Source: Streptomyces panaciradicis (GTDB lineage: Bacteria > Actinomycetota > Actinomycetes > Streptomycetales > Streptomycetaceae). From it: DNA of 64,000 nucleotides. Where the stretch lies: contig NZ_JAMGBF010000019.1 in the NCBI RefSeq assembly GCF_023516615.1, positions 1 to 64,000 on the forward strand, given 5' to 3'. The notes beneath the pieces were generated by a model. That model did not search any database, was not told the origin of the DNA, and worked only from the letters and a program-made list of their open reading frames with translations. The stretch's first letter is position 1; each line of letters starts with the position of its first letter. Shown here one piece after another: positions 8,072 to 16,252 of this stretch. Made by a program: the position numbers and the translations under genes.

Positions 8072-9373
8072 TCAGCCCGTGAAGGCCGCTACTCCCTCCG
8101 GGGTTCCCCAGCCCGTCGGGCCGTCGTAGCCCGGCTGGGCGGTGCACAGGTAGGTGGTGGTGCAGGAGCCGTTGCTGCCGCTGGTCACGTCGTTCAGGGC
8201 GGAGGTGCCGGCCTTCGTGTAGGGGAAGGAGGCCGGGTAGGACGAGGACGACGGGGTGCCGGCGAGGGCGTAGACGGCGGCGATGATGGGCGCGGAGGCG
8301 CTCGTGCCGCCGAAGGTGTACCAGCCGGCGGTGACGCCGTAGGAGTCGTAGACCGAGACGCCGGTGGCGGGGTCGGCGACGGCCGAGACGTCGGCGATCG
8401 TGCGCTTGGCGCAGCCGGTGTCGGTCTGCCAGGACGGTTTGGTGTCGTAGGAGGAGCAGCCGGAGCCGGTGCCCTCGGTGCTGGAGGTGTTCCAGACGGT
8501 CTCGGTCCAGCCGCGGGTGGTGGAGGAGGTCTTCAGGGCCGTGCCGCCGACCGAGGTGACGTAGCGGGAGGCGGCCGGGTACTCGGCGCCGTAGCCGCCG
8601 TCGCCGGCGGAGACGGTGATGGCGACGCCCGGGTGGTTGAAGTACGAGGAGTCGTAGGAGGTGTCGGAGGAGGACTCCGAGCCGCCGTAGCTGTTGGAGA
8701 CGTACTTCGCGCCGAGGGAGACGGCCTCGTTCACGGCCTTGCCGAGGTTGGCCATGGTGGCGCTGGTGGCCTCGACGAGGAGGATGTTGCACTTCGGGCA
8801 GACGGCGGAGGCCATGTCGAGGTCGAGGGAGATCTCCTCGGACCAGCCGGAGTCGCTGGAGGGCAGCGAGGTCGTGGAGCCGGTCTGGCTGACCTTCTTG
8901 AAGCAGCCGTTGGCGGTGGTGCAGGCCGGCAGGCCGTAGTACGAGCGGTAGGTGGCGAGGTCGGACTCGGCGTTCGGGTCGTTGTACGCGTCGACGATGG
9001 CGATGGTCTCGCCGGAGCCGTTGGAGGCGGCGGCGGAGGTCAGGCCGTAGGCCGACTGGAGGTTCGTGGGGCCGTAGCCGGAGGGTGTGGCGGCGTCGGC
9101 GGCCTTGGGGGTGACGCCGGTCCTCGCCGCCTGCTGCTTCTGGAAGGCGGTGAGGCCGCCGGTCACGCGGTAGGAGTCGCAGGCCAGTTCGCCCTTGTGC
9201 TTCGGGGTGGCGCAGGGGGTGGCCGTCCAGGTCGCCTTCGACGAGGCGGTGGCCGCGTCGGCCTGGGCGGCGGTGCCGAAGCCCGCGAACACGAGTGCCG
9301 CCGCGGCGGCCGCGGCGGCCATCGTGCGGCGCAGGGCTCTGTGGGCGGGTCTGTGGGGGAGAGGGGAACGCAT
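8072..9373 (-). CDS. secreted S53 (sedolisin/kumamolisin-type) peptidase
   Basis: 433 aa. A Sec-type signal peptide (Arg-rich start, Ala-rich core, cleavage around AQADA, residues about 33-40) is followed by a sedolisin domain. The catalytic Glu and Asp lie in SEEISLDLD (E-x3-D), the oxyanion Asp in SAGDGG, and the catalytic Ser in FGGTSASAP. The C-terminal NDVTSGSNG and GYDGPTGWGTP segments fit the calcium site. Unlike typical kumamolisins it has almost no N-terminal pro-domain, about 60 residues before the mature fold. ATG preceded by AGGAGG at 7 nt. It interrupts the conjugation-like cluster and the transglycosylase gene. Confidence 0.9.
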   Translation of the reverse strand: MRSPLPHRPAHRALRRTMAAAAAAAALVFAGFGTAAQADAATASSKATWTATPCATPKHKGELACDSYRVTGGLTAFQKQQAARTGVTPKAADAATPSGYGPTNLQSAYGLTSAAASNGSGETIAIVDAYNDPNAESDLATYRSYYGLPACTTANGCFKKVSQTGSTTSLPSSDSGWSEEISLDLDMASAVCPKCNILLVEATSATMANLGKAVNEAVSLGAKYVSNSYGGSESSSDTSYDSSYFNHPGVAITVSAGDGGYGAEYPAASRYVTSVGGTALKTSSTTRGWTETVWNTSSTEGTGSGCSSYDTKPSWQTDTGCAKRTIADVSAVADPATGVSVYDSYGVTAGWYTFGGTSASAPIIAAVYALAGTPSSSSYPASFPYTKAGTSALNDVTSGSNGSCTTTYLCTAQPGYDGPTGWGTPEGVAAFTG

Positions 9374-9476
9374 CGTGCAGCCTCCTGATGTTCCTGGGTG
9401 GGGTGGAACAGGGGCGGTGCGGGTGCGCTCCGCCGGTACGGAGTCCCCGGCGGAGGGCGGCGGCCCGCCACGACTG

Positions 9477-9540
9477 TCGCTTGTTGAGTACGCGACAACA
9501 AGAGGCTTATGGAATTCTGACTTCCGGATTACTGAACCTG
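9477..9540. repeat. copy 1 of ~64 bp protease-region repeat with internal palindrome
   Basis: Starts TCGCTTGTTGAG and ends near GAACCTG. CTTGTTG and CAACAAG form a 7 bp inverted repeat with a 9 nt centre, followed by GAGG...GGAATTCTGACTT. It is about 105 bp upstream of the S53 peptidase start (minus strand). A second copy in the same orientation lies at 10095. Confidence 0.7.
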
Positions 9541-9605
9541 TTTCGGCCCTTTACTCAACTCACAGGCAGCTCACGGGAGTTGCATGGGAGGGGTGCCGGC
9601 GGCCG

Positions 9606-9887
9606 TCAGTTCTTGGTGCACTTCGGGTAGTTCAGGCCCTCGGCGCACAGTCCGTACGCGCTGCTGCTGACGTCCACCTCTTCCTCCTTGCCGGCCTTCG
9701 TGCGGACCGTCAGTTCGTACTCGGTGTGGCAGCTGCGGGTCCTCTTCTTGCCCTTCTTCTTCGTCTTGCACTCGTGGTCGGTGTCCTTGCTGACGACCGT
9801 GCCGGTGACGGGCTTCGCCTTGCTGCAGCCGGCCAGCGGTGCGGTGAGCGCGGCGACGGTGAGCAGGACGGCGAGCGTGCGCCTCAT
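9606..9887 (-). CDS. small secreted lipoprotein
   Basis: 93 aa with a clear lipoprotein signal (MRRTLAVLLTVAAL...LAGC, lipobox Cys at residue 21). The mature part is about 70 residues, strongly basic in the first half (KKKGKKR) and containing four cysteines besides the lipid-modified one, probably two disulfides. GGGGGAA lies 5 nt before the ATG. No family is recognised; it could be a small surface protein co-regulated with the neighbouring proteases. Confidence 0.75.
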   Translation of the reverse strand: MRRTLAVLLTVAALTAPLAGCSKAKPVTGTVVSKDTDHECKTKKKGKKRTRSCHTEYELTVRTKAGKEEEVDVSSSAYGLCAEGLNYPKCTKN

Positions 9888-9949
9888 GTGATTCCCCCGT
9901 GGGTGTCATGTACCGGATCTACTGCCGGGGCATGGTACTGAGAACGGGA

Positions 9950-9982
9950 GAACGGGTCACGGCCGGCTGCCGTGACCCGTTC
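9950..9982. terminator. perfect 13 bp hairpin between lipoprotein gene and second repeat
   Basis: GAACGGGTCACGG (9950-9962) pairs perfectly with CCGTGACCCGTTC (9970-9982), 7 nt loop, no U-tract. It lies 62 bp upstream of the lipoprotein start. It could be a terminator or an operator. The rest of the 9888-10378 gap has only the second repeat copy. Confidence 0.45.
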
Positions 9983-10094
9983 CCTGTGCGCCGCCGAGGA
10001 GACCCCACGTACTCCTCATCCGGGCGGCTCCCCGGTGACCCGTCGGGGAGTTCTGCTCCGCTCGGCCCGTGAAAGGTCCGAGCGTGCGAGACCT

Positions 10095-10159
10095 TCGCTT
10101 GTTGAGTGCGCGACGAACAAGAGGGTTTCGGAATTCTGACTTGTGCATGACCGAACAGG
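10095..10159. repeat. copy 2 of ~64 bp protease-region repeat
   Basis: Begins TCGCTTGTTGAG like copy 1, shares CGCGAC, ACAAGAGG and the GGAATTCTGACTT block, and remains similar to GAACAGG. The arms read CTTGTT/AACAAG. It is about 220 bp upstream of the trypsin-like protease start and points the same way as copy 1, although the two flanking protease genes diverge. Confidence 0.7.
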
Positions 10160-10378
10160 CTTGCGGGATTGCCGCCCGATGGCGGCACGATGGCCGAAGG
10201 ATGGGGGCCGTTTGACCCGGAGCACGGGAACCCGCAGGTTGACGCGCGTCGACCCGGCCGGTGAGCGCGGGGCCGGGCGGGCCGGGAGGCGCGGGCGGTG
10301 GCACCGCCGTACGGTGGATGTCATGGCCGTGTCGTCGAGCGTCCCGCCCCGGAAGCCGCCGTTCACGGAGATATCTCA

Positions 10379-11209
10379 GTGAACGGCAGACTCTTTTCTC
10401 ACCTTCGTCGGTCACAGTGGTTGCCGATGAAGCGCACCCCACGCATTGGCAGGCGGGTCTCCAGCCCCGTGTTCGCAGCCGTCGTGCTGCTCGTGCCGGC
10501 CGTCACCTCGGCCTCCCTCGCGGACGCCGACGACGGGCCCGGGCCGTTCGGCGTCACCGCCGTCGCGGCGGCCGGCGGGCCCACCGACAGAGTCGGGGCC
10601 CTCTTTGGGGCCGACCGCGCGGGCAAGCTCGCCGGCGGGCACTTCTGCACCGCCTCCGTCGTGCACAGTCCGGGCCGCGATCTCGTCGTCACCGCCGCGC
10701 ACTGCCTGGACGGGGACGGCGGCCTGATATTCGTGCCCGGGTACCGGGACGGGAAGGCCCCGTACGGGGTGTGGACCGTGCGCAGGCGGTTCCTGCCCGA
10801 CGGGTGGGCCAAGGGGCAGGACGAGGACAGCGACGTCGCCTTCGCCGTGGTGGCGGCGAAGGACGGCAAGGACGGCAAGGGCGTCGAGGACGTCGTCGGC
10901 GGCAACCGGTTCGTCACCGGTACGGCCACCGGGGCCACCGCCGTCACCGTCACCGGGTATCCCAACTCCCGTGAGGTGCCGGTCAGCTGCACCAACAAGC
11001 CCACCGCGCACAGCTCCACGCAGCAGCGCATCGACTGTCCCGCCCTCAGCGGCGGCACCAGCGGCAGCCCCTGGGTGAACGGGGACGGGCAGGTCGTCGG
11101 GGTGCTGGGCGGCCACGAGGAGGGCGGCTCCACCGACGACATCTCCTACAGCGTGGTGCTGGGGACCGAGGCCGCCGAGCTCTACCGGGACGCCACGGCC
11201 GATCCGTGA
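10379..11209 (+). CDS. secreted trypsin-like serine protease
   Basis: 276 aa. Signal peptide with a long basic n-region and core SPVFAAVVLLVPAVTSASLA. Chymotrypsin-fold catalytic triad visible as His in TAAHC, Asp in EDSDVAFAV and Ser in GGTSGSPWV. One disulfide-type pair (CT...IDC) precedes the Ser. GTG at 10379 chosen because GGAG lies 8 nt upstream; the ATG at 10427 has no clear site but would also give a good signal peptide. Probably a general extracellular protease, monocistronic. Confidence 0.8.
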   Translation: MNGRLFSHLRRSQWLPMKRTPRIGRRVSSPVFAAVVLLVPAVTSASLADADDGPGPFGVTAVAAAGGPTDRVGALFGADRAGKLAGGHFCTASVVHSPGRDLVVTAAHCLDGDGGLIFVPGYRDGKAPYGVWTVRRRFLPDGWAKGQDEDSDVAFAVVAAKDGKDGKGVEDVVGGNRFVTGTATGATAVTVTGYPNSREVPVSCTNKPTAHSSTQQRIDCPALSGGTSGSPWVNGDGQVVGVLGGHEEGGSTDDISYSVVLGTEAAELYRDATADP

Positions 11210-11271
11210 GACCAATGGGGTCGAAGACGGCCGAAGACCCCGCGTGATCATTCCCGAACGCAGCGCACGCC

Positions 11272-11277
11272 CCTACA
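11272..11277 (+). promoter_or_regulatory. -10 element (TACACT) before the transglycosylase gene
   Basis: TACACT about 44 bp before the chosen start fits the main sigma factor -10 consensus; the gap between the protease stop and the next gene is only about 110 bp, so this is the likely promoter. Confidence 0.4.
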
Positions 11278-11320
11278 CTGACCTGGGCTACGACTCCCGG
11301 GCGGCGAGGGGCGGTTGACG

Positions 11321-12322
11321 GTGCGTAAGGCTTGGATCATCGCGTCCGCCGCTGTCGGCTCCGCCCTGGCCTTCGTGATGCTGCTCGTCGTGGGCGTCTA
11401 CCTGGTCGCCGGGAACATCCTCAACGGCGTGGGCGGCGCGACCAAGGCGCTCGCCAAGGGCTCCGTGCCCGCGGCCTACGCGACCATCGTGCAGAAGTGG
11501 GGCAACCTGTGCCCCGCCATCAACCCGGCGCTGCTCGCCGCCCAGCTGTACCAGGAGAGCGGGTTCAACCCGAACGCCAGGAGCGAGGCCGCGGCCGAGG
11601 GGATAGCGCAGTTCATCCCCGGTACCTGGGCCACGCACGGCATCGACGGCAACGGCGACGGCAGGAAGGACGTGTGGGATCCGCAGGACGCCATTCCGTC
11701 CGCCGCGTCGTACGACTGCAAGCTCGCCTCGTACGTGAAGGACGTACCCGGGAATCTGACCGAAAACATGCTCGCCTCGTACAACGCCGGCGCCTACGCG
11801 GTGATCAAGTACGGGGGCGTGCCGCCGTACCGGGAGACGCAGAACTACGTCAAGACGATCACCACGCTGGAGGAGAGCTTCGCGGCGCCCGTGTCCCGGG
11901 TCGACCCCAGCGAGCAGGCGGCCGGCGCCATCTACTACGCGCAGAAGAAGCTGGGCACGCCCTACCTGTGGGGCGGCAACGGCACCGCCGCGGACGGCGG
12001 GCGTTTCGACTGCTCGGGGCTGACGAAGGCGGCGTACGAGAGCGTCGGCGTCACCCTCCCGCGAGTGGCCAATGACCAGTACAACGCCGGGCCGCACCCC
12101 AAGCGCGACGAACTGCTGCCCGGAGACCTCGTGTTCTTCTCGAAGGATCCGACCGACTCCCGGGCCATCCACCATGTCGGCATTTATGTCGGCGGTGGGT
12201 ACATGATCGACGCGCCGCGAACGGGCGCCGTCATCCGGTTCGACCCGATCGACACTTCCGAGTACTTCGGGGCAACCCGGGTCACCGCAGATGGCGCGAA
12301 AGCGTTGCCCACGAACGTGTGA
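11321..12322 (+). CDS. bifunctional lytic transglycosylase / NlpC-P60 peptidase
   Basis: 333 aa. N-terminal membrane anchor (about residues 6-30), an SLT-type goose-lysozyme domain (QLYQESGFNPNARS with the catalytic Glu, then AEGIAQFIPGTW and LASYNAG), then an NlpC/P60 domain (FDCSGLTKAAY with catalytic Cys; HVGIYVGGG with catalytic His). It cuts both glycan and peptide bonds of peptidoglycan, as conjugation-linked wall hydrolases do. GTG at 11321 chosen: GAGGGG is 9 nt upstream but only 3 nt from the alternative TTG at 11315. Its neighbourhood suggests it opens the wall for the secretion-like complex at 658-7715. Confidence 0.85.
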   Translation: MRKAWIIASAAVGSALAFVMLLVVGVYLVAGNILNGVGGATKALAKGSVPAAYATIVQKWGNLCPAINPALLAAQLYQESGFNPNARSEAAAEGIAQFIPGTWATHGIDGNGDGRKDVWDPQDAIPSAASYDCKLASYVKDVPGNLTENMLASYNAGAYAVIKYGGVPPYRETQNYVKTITTLEESFAAPVSRVDPSEQAAGAIYYAQKKLGTPYLWGGNGTAADGGRFDCSGLTKAAYESVGVTLPRVANDQYNAGPHPKRDELLPGDLVFFSKDPTDSRAIHHVGIYVGGGYMIDAPRTGAVIRFDPIDTSEYFGATRVTADGAKALPTNV

Positions 12323-12401
12323 ACCGAGCGTGAAACCACCCCCTGAGCTGCGGCAACGGGTCTCTCTTCGATAACGTCTGCGTGATCATTCGGTGGAGTG
12401 T

Positions 12402-12430
12402 GGAACGTAGTAAGCGGGACCGTGCGTTCC
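12402..12430 (+). promoter_or_regulatory. candidate ECF-sigma promoter of the PAP2 gene
   Basis: GGAAC (12402-12406) and CGTT (12425-12428) are separated by 18 nt, close to sigma-E/sigma-R type promoters; the same bases form an inverted repeat GGAACG...CGTTCC. The spacing is one or two bases off the consensus I know. Confidence 0.3.
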
Positions 12431-12487
12431 TGTTGACGTAGTGGCGCACGCGAGTGCCCGAAGCAACGACGAAGGGGCCGCGGCACG

Positions 12488-13192
12488 ATGGCTGGACTCG
12501 CTGAATCCGGGTCGAACCCCGACGTCGACCTGCTCTACGACATCAACGGACTGGCCAAGGACGCCCCGCACTGGTTCGACCGCGGCATGGAGTTCGTCGG
12601 CGAGTACGGGCTGTTGCTGGCCATGGTGCTGCTCGTGCTGTGGTGCTGGTGGTCGGTGCGGCGGCGCGGTGCCGAGGACGCCGCCTCCTCCGTGGCCGCG
12701 CTGGTGTGGACGCCGATCGCCGCCGGGATCGCGGTGCTGGTGAACGTGCCGATAAGGGGCTTCGTCGAACGGCCCCGGCCGTTCCTGGAGCACCAGGGGC
12801 TCGATGTCCTGGTGTCCGGCAAGACCGACTACTCCTTCGTGAGCGACCACGCGACGATCACCATGGCCATCGGCGTCGGACTGTTCGTCGCCAACCGGAA
12901 GTTCGGCATCGCCGGGATCGCGCTCGCGCTGCTCGAAGGCTTCTGCCGCGTCTACATGGGCGTGCACTACCCGACGGACGTCGTCGGCGGCTTCGCGCTC
13001 GGCACGGCCGTGGCCCTGCTGCTGTCGCCGCCGGCCATGGCCCTGCTCACGCCGCTGATGAAGGCCGTCGAGGGGTCCTCCTGGGGCGGCCGGCTCGTCC
13101 GCAGCCGGCGCCGGCCCGGTACGGGCCGGGACACCGTGCTCCCCGGCGCCCGCAAGGACGTCGAGGCCGAGGAACGCGACCTGGCCGCGTAG
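12488..13192 (+). CDS. PAP2-superfamily membrane phosphatase
   Basis: 234 aa, about five membrane helices. The three phosphatase motifs are visible: IRGFVERPRPF, a degenerate FVSDHAT, and CRVYMGVHYPTDVVGG with the catalytic His and Asp. Such enzymes dephosphorylate undecaprenyl diphosphate or phosphatidate at the outer face of the membrane. The second motif reads SDHAT rather than PSGHA, seen in several actinobacterial members. A charged C-terminal tail follows the last helix. Start at ATG with an AAGGGG site somewhat far upstream. Confidence 0.8.
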   Translation: MAGLAESGSNPDVDLLYDINGLAKDAPHWFDRGMEFVGEYGLLLAMVLLVLWCWWSVRRRGAEDAASSVAALVWTPIAAGIAVLVNVPIRGFVERPRPFLEHQGLDVLVSGKTDYSFVSDHATITMAIGVGLFVANRKFGIAGIALALLEGFCRVYMGVHYPTDVVGGFALGTAVALLLSPPAMALLTPLMKAVEGSSWGGRLVRSRRRPGTGRDTVLPGARKDVEAEERDLAA

Positions 13193-13204
13193 GGCCGCGA
13201 GGCT

Positions 13205-13221
13205 CCCGCAGCGCCTGCGGG
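13205..13221 (+). terminator. terminator hairpin after the PAP2 gene
   Basis: CCCGCAG-CGC-CTGCGGG is a 7 bp GC hairpin 12 bp past the PAP2 stop codon, between convergent genes. Confidence 0.5.
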
Positions 13222-13238
13222 CAGGGGCCCAGGGGCTC

Positions 13239-14795
13239 CTACAGCGCCTGTGGGTAGGTGAAGAAGCGGTTCGGGTCGTACTGCTTCTTCAGGGTCGCCA
13301 GCTTGGCCGCCGCGTCGCCGTAGTAGGCCGTGCGCCAGTCCTTCAGGGTCGGGTCCGTGTAGTTCTGGTAGGCCGCGCCGGAGGCGTAGGGCTTCATCGC
13401 GTCGTGGGCGTGGGTGAGCCAGGACTGGGCCGCGGTGCCCGTCGTGCCGGGGCGCCAGGACGCTATGTACTGGGCGAGCATGCGGCTGCGGCGGTGCACG
13501 AACGCGGTGGCCGTCGGGGAGACGCGGTTGATCGCGCCGCCGAGCGCGGTCAGCGCGATGCTGCCCGCGCCGCCCTGGACCGAGGAGATCTGCCGCAGCA
13601 GGGTCTGGATGCCCGCCGCGGAGATCGAGCGGTCGAAGAAGTCCGAACGGGCCGCATAGGTCTCGCGGCCCAGCGCGCCCTGGGGGTTGCGGCCCGGCGT
13701 GGAGCCGGGCAGGTGGCACTGGGCTTCGGTGGGGAAGGACGAGCAGCCGGCGTAGGCCTCCATCGCGCCCTCGTAGGAGTGCCGCCGGAGCGTGACGCCG
13801 CGGGCCGCCGACCCCACCTTCGAGGCCAGGCGGTCCAGGGCGTTCTGGAGTTCGCCGTAGGTGCCGAGGGAGAAGGCGGCGACGGAGACGCTGGGCGAGC
13901 CGCCGTTCTCCAGGTGGCAGGAGGACCAGATCTCGTCCGGCTGGCTGGGGCCCCACTCCTGCCAGGCCCGCAGCACGGCGGCCGCCTTCGAGAAGGGCCA
14001 GGTGACGTACGCCGACACCGCCTGCGGGGCCGGGTGGGTCTTGAAGCGCAGTTCCGTCACGACGCCGAAGTTGCCGTTGCCCGCGCCGCGCAGGGCCCAG
14101 AACAGGTCCTTGTTCTCGGTCGCGTTCGCGGTCAGCTGCTTGCCGTCGGCCGTGATCAGCGTGGCCTGGGTGAGGCTGTCGCAGGTCAGGCCGTAGGCCC
14201 GGGAGACCACGCCGTGGCCGCCGCCCAGGACCAGGCCCGAGACGCCGACCGAGGGGCAGGAGCCCGCCGGGATGGTCACCCCCTTGGCCGCGAGGCCGCG
14301 GTAGACGTCGATCAGCTTGGAACCGGCGCCCACGACGGCCTCGCCGCCGCCGACGCGGATGCCGTTCAGCCGGGAGACATCGAGGATCAGCTTGCCGTTG
14401 CCCGAGGACCAGCCCGCGTAGGAGTGGCCGCCGTTGCGGATGGCGACCCGGAGGCCGTGGGCGCGGGCGTAGGCGAGGGTTGTCCGGATGTCGTCCGTGT
14501 GTGCGACATAGGCGACCGCCGCGGGCTTCAGGCCGTCGAAGCGGGTGTTGTACAGCTGGTGGGCGGTGGACCACTTGGTGTCGCCCGGGCGGACCAGCGT
14601 GCCGTCGAGGTCGTGGGCGAGGGCGCTCCAGTTGGCGGCGGAGGCCGACATCACGGTCGTGCCGGAGGAGCCGGTGGCGGTGGCGGGCGTGGCGTTCGAC
14701 GAGGTGGCGCCGGCCGTTCCGGTGCCCTTGCACGCCGCCAGGGCCACGCCGGATATCGCGGCCGCGCCGCCACCGATGAATGCACGCCGTTCCAT
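13239..14795 (-). CDS. Tat-exported FAD-binding oxidoreductase (berberine-bridge type)
   Basis: 518 aa. ERRAFIGGG is a twin-arginine signal and VALAAC a lipobox, suggesting a Tat-exported lipoprotein. A PCMH-type FAD domain follows, with His in RNGGHSYAG and Cys in PAGSCPSVGVSG placed for bicovalent flavin attachment, then GGGHG. The C-terminal NYTDP and YDPNRFFTYPQ segments are the BBE motif. These enzymes oxidise sugars or secondary metabolites. Start ATG has GGGAGG 6 nt upstream. No biosynthetic cluster is nearby, so the substrate is unknown. Confidence 0.9.
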   Translation of the reverse strand: MERRAFIGGGAAAISGVALAACKGTGTAGATSSNATPATATGSSGTTVMSASAANWSALAHDLDGTLVRPGDTKWSTAHQLYNTRFDGLKPAAVAYVAHTDDIRTTLAYARAHGLRVAIRNGGHSYAGWSSGNGKLILDVSRLNGIRVGGGEAVVGAGSKLIDVYRGLAAKGVTIPAGSCPSVGVSGLVLGGGHGVVSRAYGLTCDSLTQATLITADGKQLTANATENKDLFWALRGAGNGNFGVVTELRFKTHPAPQAVSAYVTWPFSKAAAVLRAWQEWGPSQPDEIWSSCHLENGGSPSVSVAAFSLGTYGELQNALDRLASKVGSAARGVTLRRHSYEGAMEAYAGCSSFPTEAQCHLPGSTPGRNPQGALGRETYAARSDFFDRSISAAGIQTLLRQISSVQGGAGSIALTALGGAINRVSPTATAFVHRRSRMLAQYIASWRPGTTGTAAQSWLTHAHDAMKPYASGAAYQNYTDPTLKDWRTAYYGDAAAKLATLKKQYDPNRFFTYPQAL

Positions 14796-14944
14796 GTTCT
14801 GCCTCCCGTTGGCTCTCGGGGTACGAGACGGCTCGCCGGACCCGAACGTTCCAGCGGGAGTGTCACCGCTGTGTCACCGTAGGAACGGAACCTCCACGTG
14901 CCCTCCCCGTGAGCATTCCGTGACCTAACCACAACGTCTGCAGG

Positions 14945-14988
14945 GGTTCACCTCGCGTTCATTTGTGGCCATCGGCGGCTTCACCTGA
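14945..14988 (+). promoter_or_regulatory. PHO box array (PhoP operator) of pstS
   Basis: Four consecutive 11-nt units: GGTTCACCTCG, CGTTCATTTGT, GGCCATCGGCG and GCTTCACCTGA. Units 1, 2 and 4 match the Streptomyces PhoP unit G-G/T-T-C-A-Y-Y-Y-R-G/C; unit 3 is degenerate. The array ends just before a CCTAATTT -10 region, about 125 bp upstream of the pstS start. Predicts strong induction on phosphate starvation. The rest of the 14796-15114 gap holds no gene. Confidence 0.85.
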
Positions 14989-15114
14989 TCTGCCTAATTT
15001 CGGCCCTACGAGATGCGGTCATGCCTCGCAGAGGCGGTCCGTGTCACCGAGACTTCGCAACCCTCGCACGCCGCCGGATTCAGGACGGCGGCTCCTGGAA
15101 GGAACTCTTTCACA

Positions 15115-16245
15115 GTGAAGCTTCAGCGCATGAACCGGCGGGCCCTCGCCCTCGGTGCCCTCGCCGCTTCCGGCGCCCTGGTCCTCACGGCGTGCGGCTC
15201 GGACGACACCAGCTCGGGCAGCAGCGGTGGCAGCAGCGCTTCGGCGACGACGGGCGCCAGCTCCATCAAGTGCGACAACGCCAAGGGCCAGCTGCTGTCC
15301 GACGGCTCGTCCGCGCAGAAGAACGCGATCGACGCCTGGGTGGCCCAGTTCTCCAAGGCCTGCGGCGTGCAGATCAACTACAAGGCGGGCGGCTCCGGCG
15401 CCGGTGTCACCTCCTTCACCCAGGGCCAGCTGGCGTTCGCCGGCTCCGACTCGGCGCTGAAGCCCGAAGAGGTCACCGCCTCCAAGAAGGTCTGCTCCGG
15501 TGGCCAGGGCATCGACCTGCCGATGGTCGGCGGCCCGATCGCGGTCGGCTACAACCTGTCCGGCGTGAGCAACCTGGTCCTCGACGCCCCGACCCTGGCG
15601 AAGATCTTCAACAGCAAGATCCAGTACTGGGACGACGCGGCCATCAAGAAGCTGAACCCCTCCGCGAAGCTCCCGCACCTGAAGATCCAGGCGTTCCACC
15701 GCTCGGACGAGTCCGGCACCACGGACAACTTCACCAAGTACCTGATCGCCACCGCCAAGAGCGACTGGCCCTACTCCGGTGGCAAGGCCTGGCAGGCCAA
15801 GGGTGGCCAGGCCGCCGCCCAGTCCTCCGGTGTGGCCGCCCAGGTCAAGCAGACCAACGGCTCCATCGGCTACTTCGAGCTGTCCTACGTCGCCGACGGC
15901 GTCAACGCCGTCAGCATCAACACCGGTGCCAGCGCGCCGGTCGCCCCGAGCAGCGACTCCGCCTCCAAGGCGATCGCCGACGCCAAGGTCGTGGGCACGG
16001 GCAAGGACCTGTCGCTCCAGCTCAACTACAACACCAAGGCCGACGGCGCCTACCCGATCACCCTGGTGACGTACGAGATCGTCTGCGACAAGGGCAACAA
16101 GTCCGACACCCTTCCGGCGACCAAGGCGTTCCTGCGCTACATCGCCTCCGAGGACGGCCAGAACGTTCTGTCCGGCCTGAAGTACGCCCCCATCCCCGCC
16201 GACATCATCGCCAAGGTCCGCACCACCATCGAGGGCCTGAACTGA
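15115..16245 (+). CDS. pstS: phosphate-binding lipoprotein of the Pst ABC transporter
   Basis: 376 aa. Lipoprotein signal with lipobox VLTAC (Cys about residue 27), a Ser/Gly linker, then a periplasmic-type phosphate-binding fold with the phosphate loops (GSGAGVTSF, AGSDSALK) and FHRSDESGTTDNF. First gene of pstSCAB. GTG start (VKLQRMNRR) chosen because AAGGAA is upstream and residues before it do not resemble a signal; an ATG 15 bp downstream is possible. Expression is likely controlled by PhoP through the box array, and a large hairpin tract after the stop probably raises pstS over the rest of the operon. Confidence 0.95.
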   Translation: MKLQRMNRRALALGALAASGALVLTACGSDDTSSGSSGGSSASATTGASSIKCDNAKGQLLSDGSSAQKNAIDAWVAQFSKACGVQINYKAGGSGAGVTSFTQGQLAFAGSDSALKPEEVTASKKVCSGGQGIDLPMVGGPIAVGYNLSGVSNLVLDAPTLAKIFNSKIQYWDDAAIKKLNPSAKLPHLKIQAFHRSDESGTTDNFTKYLIATAKSDWPYSGGKAWQAKGGQAAAQSSGVAAQVKQTNGSIGYFELSYVADGVNAVSINTGASAPVAPSSDSASKAIADAKVVGTGKDLSLQLNYNTKADGAYPITLVTYEIVCDKGNKSDTLPATKAFLRYIASEDGQNVLSGLKYAPIPADIIAKVRTTIEGLN

Positions 16246-16252
16246 TCTGAGT

